A stretch of DNA of 64,000 nucleotides, from the NCBI GenBank assembly GCA_947685225.1, contig CANTUV010000024.1, positions 50,558,001 to 50,622,000 on the forward strand, in the 5' to 3' direction. The notes under the pieces were generated by a model that saw only the letters and a program-made list of their open reading frames with translations, was not told the DNA's origin and searched no databases. Below, one piece after another: positions 1-11,437 of this stretch (positions are counted from its first letter, which is position 1; every line of letters begins with the position of its first letter). The stretch is from Garcia nutans (Eukaryota; Streptophyta; Magnoliopsida; Malpighiales; Euphorbiaceae). The position numbers and the translations under genes were made by a program.

Positions 1-1909
1 CAATGAAATGAGGACTCAATTTCCCTTTCCGACCGAACCTCAATATCTTCTTCCAAGGAGATACTTTCAGAAATACCTTATCTCCAACATCAAACTCTAT
101 GTCTCTCCTTTTCAGATCTGCATAAGACTTCTGTCGGTCTGAAGCTGTTTTTAACCTGCCTCGAATCAACTTTACTTTTTCTTCAGTTTCTTGAATCAAA
201 TCAGGACCAATCAACTTATTATCTCCAAGCTCATTCCAACAAAGAGGTGTCCTACACCGTCTGCCATACAATGCTTCGAATGGTGCCATACCAATGCTAG
301 ATTGGTGATTGTTGTTGTAAGCAAACTCCACAAGAGGTAAAAACCTATCCCAACTTCCAGAGAAATCGATGACACAGCTTCTCAACATGTCCTCAATAAT
401 TTGTATCACCCTCTCTGACTGTCCATCCGTCTGTGGATGAAAAGCAGTACTGAAGTGTAATCGAGAACCCAAAGCACTATGCAAACTCTTCCAAAATCTT
501 GAAGTAAACCTGGGATCTCGATCAGACACTAAAGAAGTTGGAACACCATGCAACTTCACAATCTCATGGATATACAGCTCAGCCAATCTCTCCAAAGAGT
601 AATCCATCCGAACCGGAAGGAAATGAGCTGTCTTAGTCAATCTATCCACAATCACCCATATAGCATCATGCTTCCTTTGTGTCAATGGCAAACCAGACAC
701 AAAATCCATCGTCACTCTATTCCACTTCCATTCTGGCACAGATAATGGTTGAAGCAACCCGGTTGGAACTTGATGCTCTGCTTTTACCTTCTGACATGTG
801 AGACATTTCGATACAAACTCAGCAATATCTCTCTTCAAACCTATCCACCAGTAATGCTGTCTCAAATCATGATACATCTTTGTATTACCCGGATGCATAG
901 CAAACACTGACTGATGTGTTTCTTCTAAAATGACTCTTTTCAAATCAGCATCATCGGGTACACACAATCGGTTCTTAAACCAGAGACTCCCATCACCTTT
1001 CACCACAAAATATCTAGTCTTCCCATTCTGGCAAGCTGAAACAATACTCTGAATCTTCTCATCAGCCAACTGAGCCTCTTTGATCTGTTCCAACAAAATT
1101 GGTTTCAATTGCAACTGTGCCAATAATGCACCATCATCACAAGATACAAAACTGGCATGCAATGCTCTCAACTCAACAAGCAACGAGAGCGAATAAACAA
1201 TTAAACCAGCTAAAGACTTCCGACTTAAGGCATCAGCAATAACATTTGTTTTACCTGGATGATAATCAATCAAACAGTCATAGTCTTTAATCAATTCCAA
1301 CCACCTCCTCTGACGAAGATTGAGTTCTTTCTGGACACCCAAATACTTCAAACTCTTGTGATCAGTGTAGATGAAACATTTCTCCCCAAACAGATAGTGT
1401 CGCCAAATCTTCAATGCAAACACAATGGCTGCTAGCTCCAAATCATGGGTCGGATAGTTAAGCTCATGCGGTTCCAACTGTCGAGATGCATAAGCTATAA
1501 CTTTACCTTCCTGCATCAGCACACACCCCAAACCATTATGTGAAGCATCACTGTAGATCACATATGGTTTGCCTTCTACAGGTAAAGTAAGAATAGGTGC
1601 TTGAGTCAACATTTCTCTCAACTGCTCAAAGCTAGTCTGACACTGATCTGTCCACACAAATCTCACTCCCTTACAAAGCAATCTGGTGAGTGGAGTAGCT
1701 ATCAAAGAAAACCCTTTCACAAACCGTCTGTAATAGCCTGCCAAACCCAGAAAACTTCTAACCTCTGTCACAGACTTGGGTGGACTCCAATTTAAAATAG
1801 CTTCAACTTTACTCGGATCAACTCTAATGCCTTCAGCTGAAACAATATGTCCGAGAAAAGCGACTTGATCCAACCAGAACTCACACTTCGACAATTTAGC
1901 AAATAACTA
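1..1909 (-). pseudogene. G1 pol, distal part: end of RT, RNase H, integrase
   Basis: Downstream continuation of the G1 polyprotein after an in-frame TAG at 1909-1907, where the related copy G2 has CAG (Gln). From 1906 to base 1 the frame stays open. It reads the RT thumb, an RNase H start (YSDASH), the YTDHKS block, integrase H/C zinc residues (WWIG...CLTCQKVK), the integrase core (MDFVSG, SDRDPRFTS, QTDGQSERV) and the beginning of the integrase C-terminal domain. The CGA (Arg) codon that is TGA in G2 is intact here, near 1480. The chromodomain and natural stop lie outside the window. Apart from the TAG I see no break in this part. Confidence 0.9.
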
Positions 1910-2017
1910 CTTCTCTCTCAAAATCTGCAACACAATCCGCAAATGCTTGTCATGTTCATCTTTATTCCGCGAATACACCAGAATATCATCAATGAAGACC
2001 ACTACAAACTGATCTAA

Positions 2018-4312
2018 TTAGGGCCTAAACACCCTATTCATCAAATCCATAAAAGCTGCAGGTGCATTCGTCAGACCAAAAGGCATAACTAAAAACTCAT
2101 AATGCCCATACCTGGTCCGAAAAGCGGTCTTCGGAACATCTTCAGCTCTGACTCTCAGCTGATGGTACCTAGATCTCAGATCAATTTTAGAAAACACAGC
2201 TGCACCCTTCAACTGATCAAAGAGATCATCAATTCTAGGCAAAGGATATTTATTTTTAATGGTCACCTTGTTCAATTGCCTATAATCGATACACAACCTC
2301 ATAGTACCATCTTTCTTCTTCACAAATAGCACAGGAGCTCCCCACGGAGAAACACTGGGGCGAATAAATCCTTTGTCCAACAACTCCTGCAATTGCACTT
2401 TCAATTCCCTCAATTCTACTGGTGCCATTCTATAAGGAGTAATAGAGATAGGAGTGGTACCAGGCAACAATTCAATACCAAACTCCACCTCTCTCTCAGG
2501 AGGTAATCCTGGCAACTCCTCTGGAAACACATCTGAGATCTCTGCAACTGTGGCAATGCTATCAATAGGGGAACCCTTCACTCTAGTATCTATCACATGA
2601 GCAAGATAAGCTTCACACCCCTTTCTAACCAACCTCCTAGCTGCAACAACTGAAACAAATAAGGAGGCTAGCTGTTCCTGCTCATTAGATACTATCACTT
2701 CTCTACCATCAGCAGTTCTCAAAGAAACAATTTTCCTTTTACAGTCTACCACAGCTCCATGTCTAGATAGCCAATCCATACCTAGGATCACATCATATTC
2801 CTTAAATGGCATCTCAATCAAATCTCCAAGGAACTCCTCACCTTGCACCCTCACTGCACTATCTCGGTGCACCTTACTCACAACCACACTATGCCCTAAC
2901 GGATTTGTCACCAAAACATCAAATCCTAGGGACTCAGCATGCATATCAGACACAGGTAAAACAGATGCACTAATATAAGAATTTGTGGAACCCGGATCAA
3001 TCAAAGCAAGTACTGAAGTATCAAATAAAGAAAAAGTACCAGCTGTGACTGCCGAAGCATCTGGCTGCCTCTGCATAACATACATCCTCTGGGAAGACCC
3101 AACCTCCTCTGGTCTACTCTCTCTGGATATAGAACCTCCTCTAGCACTGAACCCAGACCTGCCTCCCCGGTTGCTACCTCTGCCTCCCCGACCTCCCCTC
3201 ACACTAGGTCGAGAAGCTGCAGTATCAACTGACATCTGCTCCTGCCTCTCAGGACAATCTCTCACAAAGTGATCAGGTGATCCACATCTGAAACAAACTC
3301 CGGCTACACCAGCCTTCCAACAAGGACCACCATGAGGCCTACCACAATGAATGCAGATGGGTGGAGTGGATCTCTGAGTCATTGGGGTCGGAGCACTCGC
3401 CACTGAAGCTGCAGGTCTAAATCTCTGCCTCTGGAACTGCACTGACCTACCAGCTGTTCTTTGACTCCTACTAACCCGAGGAGCAAAACTTCCCTTACCT
3501 CTTTTAACAGAAGAAGACCCTGCCTCAAACTGGGGCCTCCTCATCCTAACCTCTTCCTCTGAAGCAGCTGCAATACCTTGAGCTCGCTCCACACTCCGAG
3601 CTGCTGCCACTAGCTGGGAAAAATCTTGATATCTGGATCCAGCCACATAACACATGATAGAGGGCCTCAATCCCTCCTCAAACCTCCTACATCTATCTAC
3701 CTCATCTAATATTATGCCCCCAGCATACTGACTTAATCGAATAAACTCAACCTCATATTCAGTTACGGTCCGATGATCTTGCTTCAAATCTAGAAACTCT
3801 CTTTTCTTCCCATCTTTATACTCCCTTGGAGTATACTTCAATTCAAACTCTCTCAGAAAATCCACATATGACAAGGTTGGTGGATCATCCATAGAATGGG
3901 GCACTGTCTTCCACCAACTATATGCATCCTTTTGTAACAAAGATCTTGCATACTCAAACTTTTCCTCTGAAGTAGCTTGCAACTGAACAAAGATTCTCTG
4001 TACTTTGTCTAACCACTGCTCAGCCACTGCTGGATCAGTAGTACCTGCAAAATCTTCGGCTCCATACTTCCTCAATTTGTCATAGTGCCTCACTGGTACC
4101 ATAGGCTGAGGGGGTGGTGGCACTGGTTGCACTGGTGCTTGCCTCAAAGCTTCTACCACATGCCTAACCCAAGCTGGTGGAACCTCCTCACCAACTGGTC
4201 TACCCGACACCGAAGCAGGTGCCTCCTCAGCACTAACAACCCTAACTCCATCATCAGGGACAATACTCTCAGCACTACCCTCAACTGACTGGCGTGAGTG
4301 AGAATCCATCAC
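2018..4312 (-). pseudogene. G1 gag-protease-RT (764 codons, ends at a premature TAA)
   Basis: Retrotransposon polyprotein, N-terminal part. In order: Pro/Gln-rich N-terminus; gag domain around residues 80-230 (SWWKTVPHS, YTPREYKDGKK); a CCHC zinc knuckle CFRCGSPDHFVRDC at about residue 340; an Arg/Gly-rich linker; an aspartic protease with LIDPGSTNSYIS; and an RT with LCIDYRQLNK and MPFGLTNAP. The frame ends at TAA (2020-2018), where the related copy G2 has TAT (Tyr) just before LDQFVVVFIDD, so the RT catalytic aspartates fall after the stop. The start at 4312 is chosen because it matches the gag ATG of G2 (36202) and lies about 145 bases after the primer site. The product would give gag and protease but no active RT. 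Confidence 0.92.
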
Positions 4313-4457
4313 AACCTATGTCTGCAAACACAGCAGATTACATCTTATTAAAGATCAGAGACTGCCAATCCCAAATGTATATGTTATTCAAAACCACTTT
4401 TAAAGTCAAAATAGTCTTTTTATTACATTTTACCTAGGTTGAGAATCTCAAACCTAG

Positions 4458-4469
4458 GCTCTGATACAA
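4458..4469 (-). other. Primer binding site of G1 (initiator tRNA-Met)
   Basis: On the minus strand the sequence is TTGTATCAGAGC, a few bases inside the LTR end. It is one base different from the standard TGGTATCAGAGC that pairs with the 3' end of initiator tRNA-Met. G2 and B carry the unmutated form. It confirms minus-strand orientation and marks the first LTR as the 5' one. Confidence 0.88.
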
Positions 4470-5229
4470 AAACAACTGTAACACCCCCACATTCAATACA
4501 TGCACACTACAAACACCACAATGTAGTACACATGCACTAAACATAGGGATGCTACGGATTTTCTTAACATTCAAAACATTTTAAAAGATACCATCATCTT
4601 TCTCATTATGGATTTTAGTAAATAAGTAATTAGCTTGTAATACAAAATAAAATAGATATATATATATACATTTAGTTAATACGCAGCGGAATTTTATAAA
4701 ATAGTTACATATATGAAAGCATTTAAATCAATTTTTACAAATATACATATATTTACATTATAAACAAAACTTTACAAAATATAAGAGAGTTATACATGAT
4801 TGGCAAGTCTCCTCTGATCTTTAAGTTCCCAAAATCAACTCTTCACTGTCTACTCTCACTCGGTCTCGAAGAACTCTCGGGTTCAACTCGGTTACCTGCG
4901 CGATCAAACACTATCGCGCTAAGCCAACGGCTTAGTAAGACAAATCATGCTTATGTTATGCTTTAGTGCAATGCAATGTTAATTATCAATCCATATTATA
5001 CATGTAACATCATATATGCAAAGCAAACAACATACCATTACATTTCATAATTCAATATAAGTAGACATATCACATTTCAACATCTTTTCACATACCTCAT
5101 TAGTTACTCATTAAACCATTCATGAACAACACCAAACAAAGACAAGCATTGGGCCCAAGACACACTAATATGCCATTCAATTTCCAGAGTTAATGTTTTG
5201 GTTTTGTTATCACATTTATCAATATCATA

Positions 5230-5400
5230 TACCCAACTAGGCTTCAAGGATTAAGTTCAACCAAGCTTCAAGGGGAGCAAAGCATGCTAAGCTTCAACCC
5301 AACTTGGCTTCAAGAACCAACCCAACCTAGCTTCAAGGGTTGTAACATCTCAATTAGGCTTCAAGGATTCAATCCAACCTAACTTCAAGAGATTGTTACT
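5230..5400. repeat. GCTTCAAGG tandem array in the G1 LTR
   Basis: About seven copies of a degenerate unit of 25-35 bases around AGGCTTCAAGG or AACTTCAAG, separated by CCAACC-type spacers. The same array recurs in the LTRs of B (28020-28250, 42480-42710) and in the fragment at 37320-37415. No open frame is kept, so it is a non-coding LTR minisatellite. Confidence 0.8.
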
Positions 5401-5897
5401 CATATTAGGCATGCCACCAACAACAAACTCTGAAAAAGGAATAACACATTAGCCACACAATTCATTTATCATTTCATTTTCAAATCTCATTATCAACTAG
5501 GCAAACATGCCTCATTTCTTACAATTGAACCATCATAGCCAATCACAATGGCTTTATAGCATTTCATATCTCAATTCATATTATGCATAAAGCATTATTG
5601 GTATCACATTTCAAAGTACATTATTCATAATACACATCACCATTCATAAGCCTCACAATACACAATATATAACCTTTTTCATGTAATATCATATGCATTA
5701 TCAATTCCATATCATCTCACATTTCATGATTCAACAATGATGTTAGACAAATGATCTCTATTTTGATCCTTGACAACTCAAATGGATGATCTATTTAACA
5801 TGTATTTGAGAATCTTGTTGTAGGATTAGATTGCTTCCAATAAGGTGAACAAAACCTTTCTAGCGGTTGCGCCTCACCTGAATACGACCGCCCCATA

Positions 5898-6075
5898 CAA
5901 TTACAAGATGAAACCTTATTACAGTAGGTTTCGCGGCCAGAAACCCGACCTAAGTCGCGACCGCACCTCACAATCAAAAGATGAAACCTTATTACAGTAG
6001 GTTTCGCGGCCAGAAGCCCGACCTAAGTCGCGACCGCACATGAATAATAGCGACCGCACATGAATAATAGCGACC
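5898..6075. repeat. CG-rich tandem duplication in the G1 LTR
   Basis: A unit of about 75 bases (AAGATGAAACCTTATTACAG... to GTCGCGACCGCAC) occurs twice with few differences. It is followed by two copies of a 20-base unit (CATGAATAATAGCGACC). The stretch is CG-rich against an AT-rich LTR and includes the palindrome TCGCGA. It is absent from the other LTRs in the window. Confidence 0.8.
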
Positions 6076-7263
6076 ACCCCAAATTACGTGTCTCTCATGC
6101 ATAAACCCTAAATGTAGCCAAATTTCTTTTGGTTAACTTAACACACATTGTACACAGCATTACCTCATTCAAATGGACATAATCAACATCATTAGCAATT
6201 ATTTTACATGCTCATCACAATATTTTCATCACCAACATTCATTAACAATACATTTGATACTCTATCACATTTACAAACAAAAGTGTTTTAAGACTAAACA
6301 ACATATGCATGTTTGTACCCATATAATTTGTACTTACCTTTAGCACCAATTATACAACTCTAAACACTTCCTTTTCTCCAAGAATTCTTCACTTCTCAAA
6401 TTAGAGCAAATCACTTTCTTCCAAAACCTAATCCAAAATAACACAATATAATTTATCACTTACCATTTCCAAAACCCTAAACCAACATCACTCTTAACTT
6501 ATCATCTTCAAATCCAAAACCAACACCACAACCAATTAAATCCAACATATAACAATCAACACAACCCCACTTTAAAATCCACAATCAACTCACAAACAAC
6601 TTAAATAACTTAAAAGAATCAAGAGAAACTTACCAAATATAGTGAATCTTCTTGGATTTCCACTTAACCACTTAGAACTTCTTCAATTTGAGCTCAAAAT
6701 ATCATCAAACCTTTGCTTTCTCTCTTGTTCTTTAGGTTGGCCGGCCACACGTGGAAAAGAAGAAAGGAAATTGATCAAAATAAAAGTCAAACTCTCTATT
6801 AATCTCCACCACACAATTTCAAAAGAAGAATTACCAAAATGCCCTCTTTAACATAGTTAAACTTCTTTTCATTATGCATGCCCTTTATAGTAATTTCAAT
6901 AACAACCAAAAATATCTTCTTCCACTTAACCATCACCTTGACTCTTCATTTGACCAATATATATGTTATATATATCATCATATACACAACATATACATTT
7001 GTCTCTAAACCCTATTTCTTTCCCCAAAACACATATACACAAGCATTCACTTTCCAATATATATATCAACAACAACAATAACAACAACATAATCAAAACT
7101 TCTAGGGCATATATGAGGATATTACACAACTTAGGCAAAAACTAGGAAAGCTCACTAGTTTCGAAAACCCATACGGGCGGACTAGGCAAAAATTAGAGCA
7201 ACAAAGCAAAAAGAAAAAAGAAAACCTAAATTGAAAACCTAAAAGGGCAGTTTAGGTAATTGC

Positions 7264-7879
7264 CTGAAGTAGCAATGGACTACCAGTCAGTCTCTTTGAC
7301 AATCCTGATTTAAATCGGTCTAATCCAACTAAGGTCTCGGCTAAGATCACAGGTACCGGCGACAAGCCTCCTTCCATTTGGTCCATAATATGCAATACTC
7401 GTGGATAAATATCGCCGTCAGAAGAAACAAGCAAGAATTGACCGAGCAATCAAAGACAAAGCATGCGTCCCCATGCCTTAGTAGGGGCCAAATGAGAGAA
7501 ACAAAAGTCAATCAAAGGAGCAAGTAGAATTTTTTCACCTCTCATCAACCGAAGAACTTCGGGTTTTGGAATTTAAAATACATCTGCATCTTCTGTTGAG
7601 TCTTGGAAATCAATGTGGGTAAAGCCATTTGTTGATTATTTGGATATCCAATGATGGCCTCAAATTCTTCAATCAAGGGACATATTTCAATGTCATTAAT
7701 TTTAAATACCCTGGAATCTGTATTCCAAAAGGAAGCCATGGCATGTAAGAAGGAGTGGTCCAATTTGACATTTTTAAAACATTTTAAAATATTAAGTTTT
7801 GACCAGAAATTTGCTTCCAATGAATGGCATCGATATTCTTAAATAGAATTTTTATTCTTTTTAAATGATGCTTGGTCAT
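7264..7879 (-). pseudogene. DUF7745-like gene of T0, exon 1 (broken)
   Basis: Starts at ATG 7879 (MTKHHLKR), the position matching MTEL starts in T1 and T2. The frame shifts near 7815 and continues through the conserved block KLDHSFLHAMASFWN...ICPLIEEFEAIIGYP. It meets a stop near 7545 and resumes to MDQMEGGLSPVPVILAETLVGL near 7300. The late motif resembles the ILAET-type core of DUF7745, a plant domain common in transposon-associated proteins of unknown function. The splice donor after CTTCAG reads GC here (GTAATT is inferred as the ancestral form). Exon 2 is missing because the G1 LTR occupies its place. Family name is my recollection; function unknown. Confidence 0.6.
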
Positions 7880-8276
7880 GGTGAATGAATGAAGAAAAAA
7901 ATTAAAATTGTTAAAGGAAGTCTTCATGTTGAAAGAGAAAGAATTTTGGTTTATGTATTAAAATATGGCATGAAGGGTGATTTATATAGAAGAAATAAAC
8001 CTTTTCCTAAAGTGAAAAGGAAAAAGGTGATAGGAAAGGGTAAGACAATATGGCATAAGGAAAGGAATTAGCAATGAATTTCCTTTACCACGTTGGATTT
8101 GGTTTAGCAAATGAAATGGATGTAAATCATGGTGTACTGTAACAAAAAAAAAAGTGGTGCAGTAAAAAAAAAGAGTTACAGTAAAATTGTATTTTTTTTC
8201 ATTATTGTACAAGATTTTACAATTGCTATAATATGTAGGTCATCAAATAAAGCTTTAAAAAAGTCATCGCCTATTG

Positions 8277-10614
8277 GAGGAGGGGGCAAATCACTCGTCC
8301 CGAGTCCGACCAAAGCAGGAACACCAAAACTCGGCAAATTACTCATCCCGGGATCACCCGAAGCGGGAGCACTAAAATCTTTATTACCTTGAAGCTCCGA
8401 TCCATCATGGTCCTTAACAAAAGCAGACGAAAGGATCTCATGGTCATCAGTCTGGAGGCCTCTTTATGAAGAAGCACCGGAATCCCTCATCCCCTAAAAT
8501 TGGAAGTCTCAAAAATGTTGTTTGGATTGGTTATACAAACTTTCAAAATGAGAAGCCTGCTGACGACTTGCAGCCAACTCTTCTTGAAGTTTCCTATTTT
8601 GTTCTTCGAGCATCCGTTGTGAGCCAAAAAAGAAAAGGTAAGAGCATACATAATCATGAATACATATAGCATAAGTTAATATGAAATAAGAAACGTACCA
8701 GGTAGTTCATATCAATGCCCTGCGGATGAGATGGCATATCTGGCGGGCTAGAATGAGCAATTGAAGGGGCAGTAAAACAAGGTCCAGCCTCATGATCAAA
8801 CGAGCCAACAGCGTGCAGCAATCATCAAAGAGTCAAAAAAGAAAGAAGCAATTGCAAGGGAAAAGTGGTAAAAGTTTTACCTGAGAAGTACTGGCCCCGA
8901 GATGTGGAACATACTCTCCTGTATCTCCGTGATGTTCCTCTTCATCTCTACCCTCATTTTCATCGAAAATCTCCCGCACACCAACAGGAGATACATCAAA
9001 GTTGAAGAGTCTTATTTGACTAAAATGGGCATAAAATGGACCCAGTAAATGGAGAAATGACTCGGCACCATAACCATACCGGGCCAACCACCATGCATCC
9101 TTCGGCATTGACATAATATTTAAAGTATATTCTAGGATTTGCATCGAAAACCTCTGCTGCTCTGGACCGAGAAACCATTCATAAACTCTCTCCTCGAGAA
9201 ACCAGCCACTAGACACTGGGCCAGCAATAATTCAACGAGAATGTTGGAAAGACAGTGTAGCCCTCATCAAAGGAGACCAGTTTGCTCACTCTTCTGGGCT
9301 CCACTAGGCCAAATTCACCTGCAAAATAACATAAGGTAAGTAAAACTTTCATATAAAATTTAAAGCATACTAATGTTATTTTACCTGGTTCCAGGTTAAG
9401 CGGCTCAACACATAACGGTGAGTATGCACATGATGAGAGCCGGGAAAGTCCACACGATCGGACAACCAGTAATTTAATCTCGGATACCTGACTCTCTCTC
9501 GGGAAATACCAGGTACCCTCACGATGTTATGTTCATATGCCCATACCTACAACAACGATAGTAAAGATCAAATTCATGCAAGAAAAGAGTGGAAATAACA
9601 TTGGTGAAGGAAAAGAATACCTCGACAACCACCATCAAGCCGACAAAAGACTTCTTGTTTCGGAAAAGCTTATCAAGACCATGGTAAAGACACGCGAGAC
9701 CAGCTTCACCCCAGCCAGAAGATGGTACCATTCTGAGATAAGAAAGGGCACTCAACACTGACAAGTGAATGGAGGATTCAGTACTGCATAAGATGGTCGA
9801 CCCAAGCAGATATAACAAAAATCCTCGAGCATACTGTTCGGCTGTGTCTCTACCAACCCGTCTTTTGTAGTTCATCCAATAACCACGAATTGGCTCAATT
9901 TTTATCTTAAAAGGCCCTTTATATGATGGTTCCATACCAATTAATTCCTGAAATTCTTCAAATGTTAAAATATCAATGGTCAGAGGAATCGGAACACCAT
10001 CATATCGAAGGTAAGTTGTGGCGGTAAAGTCGACCGGACCAATTGTTATCTCTCCAATGGGCAAGTGAAAAGTGCGGGTTGTATCCAACCATCGCTCTGC
10101 AAGTGCCTGGACTACGCTCCGGTCTATCTGATATTCCTCGGATGGCAATTGTAAGATGAACTGCTCAAAGCCGCAATCTCGGATAATCCGCCTTACCCGA
10201 GAAGGCAGTAAATCGTACCATTGTCGGGCTTAATAAATACATCCTCCAGCCTAAACAACACAACGATCATGCTAACACAGACCCAGGTAAGTTAATACCA
10301 GGTAAGTACATATTATCCTATCTACTTAAATTAATTTATTTTTCCTAAAAAAGAATAATAATATAAAATATTAATAAAAAATTAAACAAAACATAAAAAA
10401 CAAAAGTAAACAATAAATATAAAATATAAAAATATAAAAAACAATAAAAAAATCAAGAGAAATAAAAAAGGAAAAAAATAATTACCTCGCTCTTTTGATT
10501 GGAACTGTGATGGAGCGGCATCCCGGCTAGTATATCTAAATTTTCATCTTCATGATGCTAAATAAACTCCAATAATTCGGCATTAGAAGGAGTCCCTAAC
10601 CTCGAAGCATGCAT
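8277..10614 (-). pseudogene. Plant mobile domain (PMD) gene of T0, six exons
   Basis: Exons by comparison with T1 and T2: 10614-10486 (MHASRLGT), 10271-9621, 9546-9385, 9318-8881, 8812-8699 and about 8620-8277. Exon 2 has the PMD signature: ARQW, RDCGFEQF, ALAERWLDTTRTFHLPIGE, then a WGEAGLACLYHGLD block. Exon 3 (54 codons, VWAYEHNIVRVPG) is fully open. Exon 4 reads SGWFLEERVYEWF and MPKDAWWLARYGY. The tail is acidic and Pro-rich (PPPPIGDDFF). Introns 2 and 3 are 74 and 66 bases with GT-AG ends. Breaks include a TAG in exon 1, two stops early in exon 2, stops early in exon 4 and a lost AG acceptor before exon 5. PMD proteins include Arabidopsis MAIN and MAIL1; a role for this copy is unknown. 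Confidence 0.8.
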
Positions 10615-10859
10615 TGTTTTTGAAAAATATATGCTAAAATTGAAAGAAATTTGAGAAAATCATGAAATTGAAATCGCGTTGTGAAATGAAATGAACGAAT
10701 GGTGGTTTTTCATAGCCAAATTTTATGAACAAATTTGGTGGACTTATTGGAGAAAAGCAAGTGACACAGCCAAGCTAGACATGGAAGAAGAAGATTGTAT
10801 TTTTTTATTTGGTGACACAAATAAACAATTTTAAAAAAAAATTTAAAAAACAAAAATGG

Positions 10860-11175
10860 AAGTGAAGGACACTGCCACTTGACACGGCCAAGCCACTAGC
10901 CGTGTCAAGCAAACCAAAAATTCACAGAAGCAGACACGGCCAAATGGCTTGGCCGTGTCCTTGGCCGTGTCACATAGACACAACCAAGCTTCCCCTAGTG
11001 TCCCTTTCATTTGTCTTGCACTCTTTTGTCCAATATCAAACATGCTTAAGGGACACAGCCAAGCCATTGACAGCGTCCCTCAAACCCATCAAACACGTTC
11101 AAGGGACACGGCCAAGCCACTGGCCGTGTCCCTCAAAACCCATCAAACACGGCCAAGCTTCACCAAGCTTGGCGG
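10860..11175. repeat. ACACGGCC / GGCCGTGT inverted-repeat array, upstream copy
   Basis: About eight imperfect short palindromes of the type GACACGGCCAAGC...TGGCCGTGTC, spaced 30-60 bases apart. Many can pair as hairpins with arms of 8-10 bases. The array sits in the leader of the Athila-like ORF1. A second array lies in the LTR at 14190-14580. Confidence 0.8.
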
Positions 11176-11437
11176 TGTCACATCAATTTTCAAGGTTTAA
11201 AATCACGAATTTAGCCCATTTCTTTCATTTTAAATCCCTAAATCCTCTTTCTTTTCTCTCTCTCTCTCTCGACCCCCTCTCCCCAAAATCTCCATAACCA
11301 CTTTCTTAAAGCTCAAAAATCATACTAAATCCCCCATTTTTCTTAACCAAAACTAATTTAAACTCATTCAATCTTCTTCTTTTTTCATTAAAAGGCAATT
11401 AAAACCGTTAAAGCTTCATTTTCACCAAATCATCAAA

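Larger units (their letters stand above)
1..7126 (-). mobile_element. G1: Ty3/gypsy chromovirus (Tekay/Del-like), 5' part; left end beyond the window
   Basis: Minus-strand LTR retrotransposon. Reading leftward: 5' LTR (7126-4477), primer binding site (4469-4458), a short leader, then gag-protease-RT-RNase H-integrase running off the window at base 1. The polyprotein is closely related to that of the complete element at 30136-39090, which carries a C-terminal chromodomain; this places both in the chromovirus branch. The 3' LTR and polypurine tract are not in the window, so target-site duplication and LTR divergence cannot be assessed. Two nonsense codons make this copy defective. Its LTR abuts a Tat-type antisense gene at 7127, so G1 probably inserted into that older element. 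Confidence 0.93.
4477..7126 (-). repeat. 5' LTR of G1 (2650 bp)
   Basis: Bounded by TGTAACACCCCC at the low side and GATATTACA at the high side, with the primer site directly inside. The high-coordinate 500 bases (U3 end on the minus strand), including GGCCGGCCACAC and the final CTTCTAGGGCAT, resemble the LTR ends of G2. The low-coordinate part differs from G2 and instead matches the foreign segment inside G2's 5' LTR (36676-37800). The LTR carries a GCTTCAAGG array and a CG-rich tandem duplication, listed separately. No coding capacity. Confidence 0.9.
7127..10733 (+). mobile_element. T0: remnant of a Tat-type Ty3/gypsy element (antisense gene region only)
   Basis: Holds the same two genes and spacing as the pol-to-LTR region of T1 and T2, but inverted: the genes are on the minus strand, so the parent element was plus-sense. 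The left edge is cut by the G1 LTR inside the intron of the DUF7745-like gene. The right edge is cut at about 10733 by element E, some 120 bases upstream of the PMD start. No pol, LTR, polypurine tract or minisatellite of the parent element remains. Placement in the Tat group rests wholly on similarity to T1 and T2. Confidence 0.75.

Noticed and set aside
2102..3272. Plus-strand open frames opposite G1 gag-pol (and their equivalents at 33989-35159)
   Set aside because: They mirror the conserved minus-strand protein and have no domain or start context of their own.
6878..7145. Short overlapping frames on both strands near the end of the G1 LTR
   Set aside because: They are low-complexity AT-rich frames; the LTR is non-coding.
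10860..11175. CRISPR-like array or host miRNA cluster
   Set aside because: Repeats are degenerate with irregular spacing in a eukaryotic LTR element; no evidence of processing can be read from sequence.
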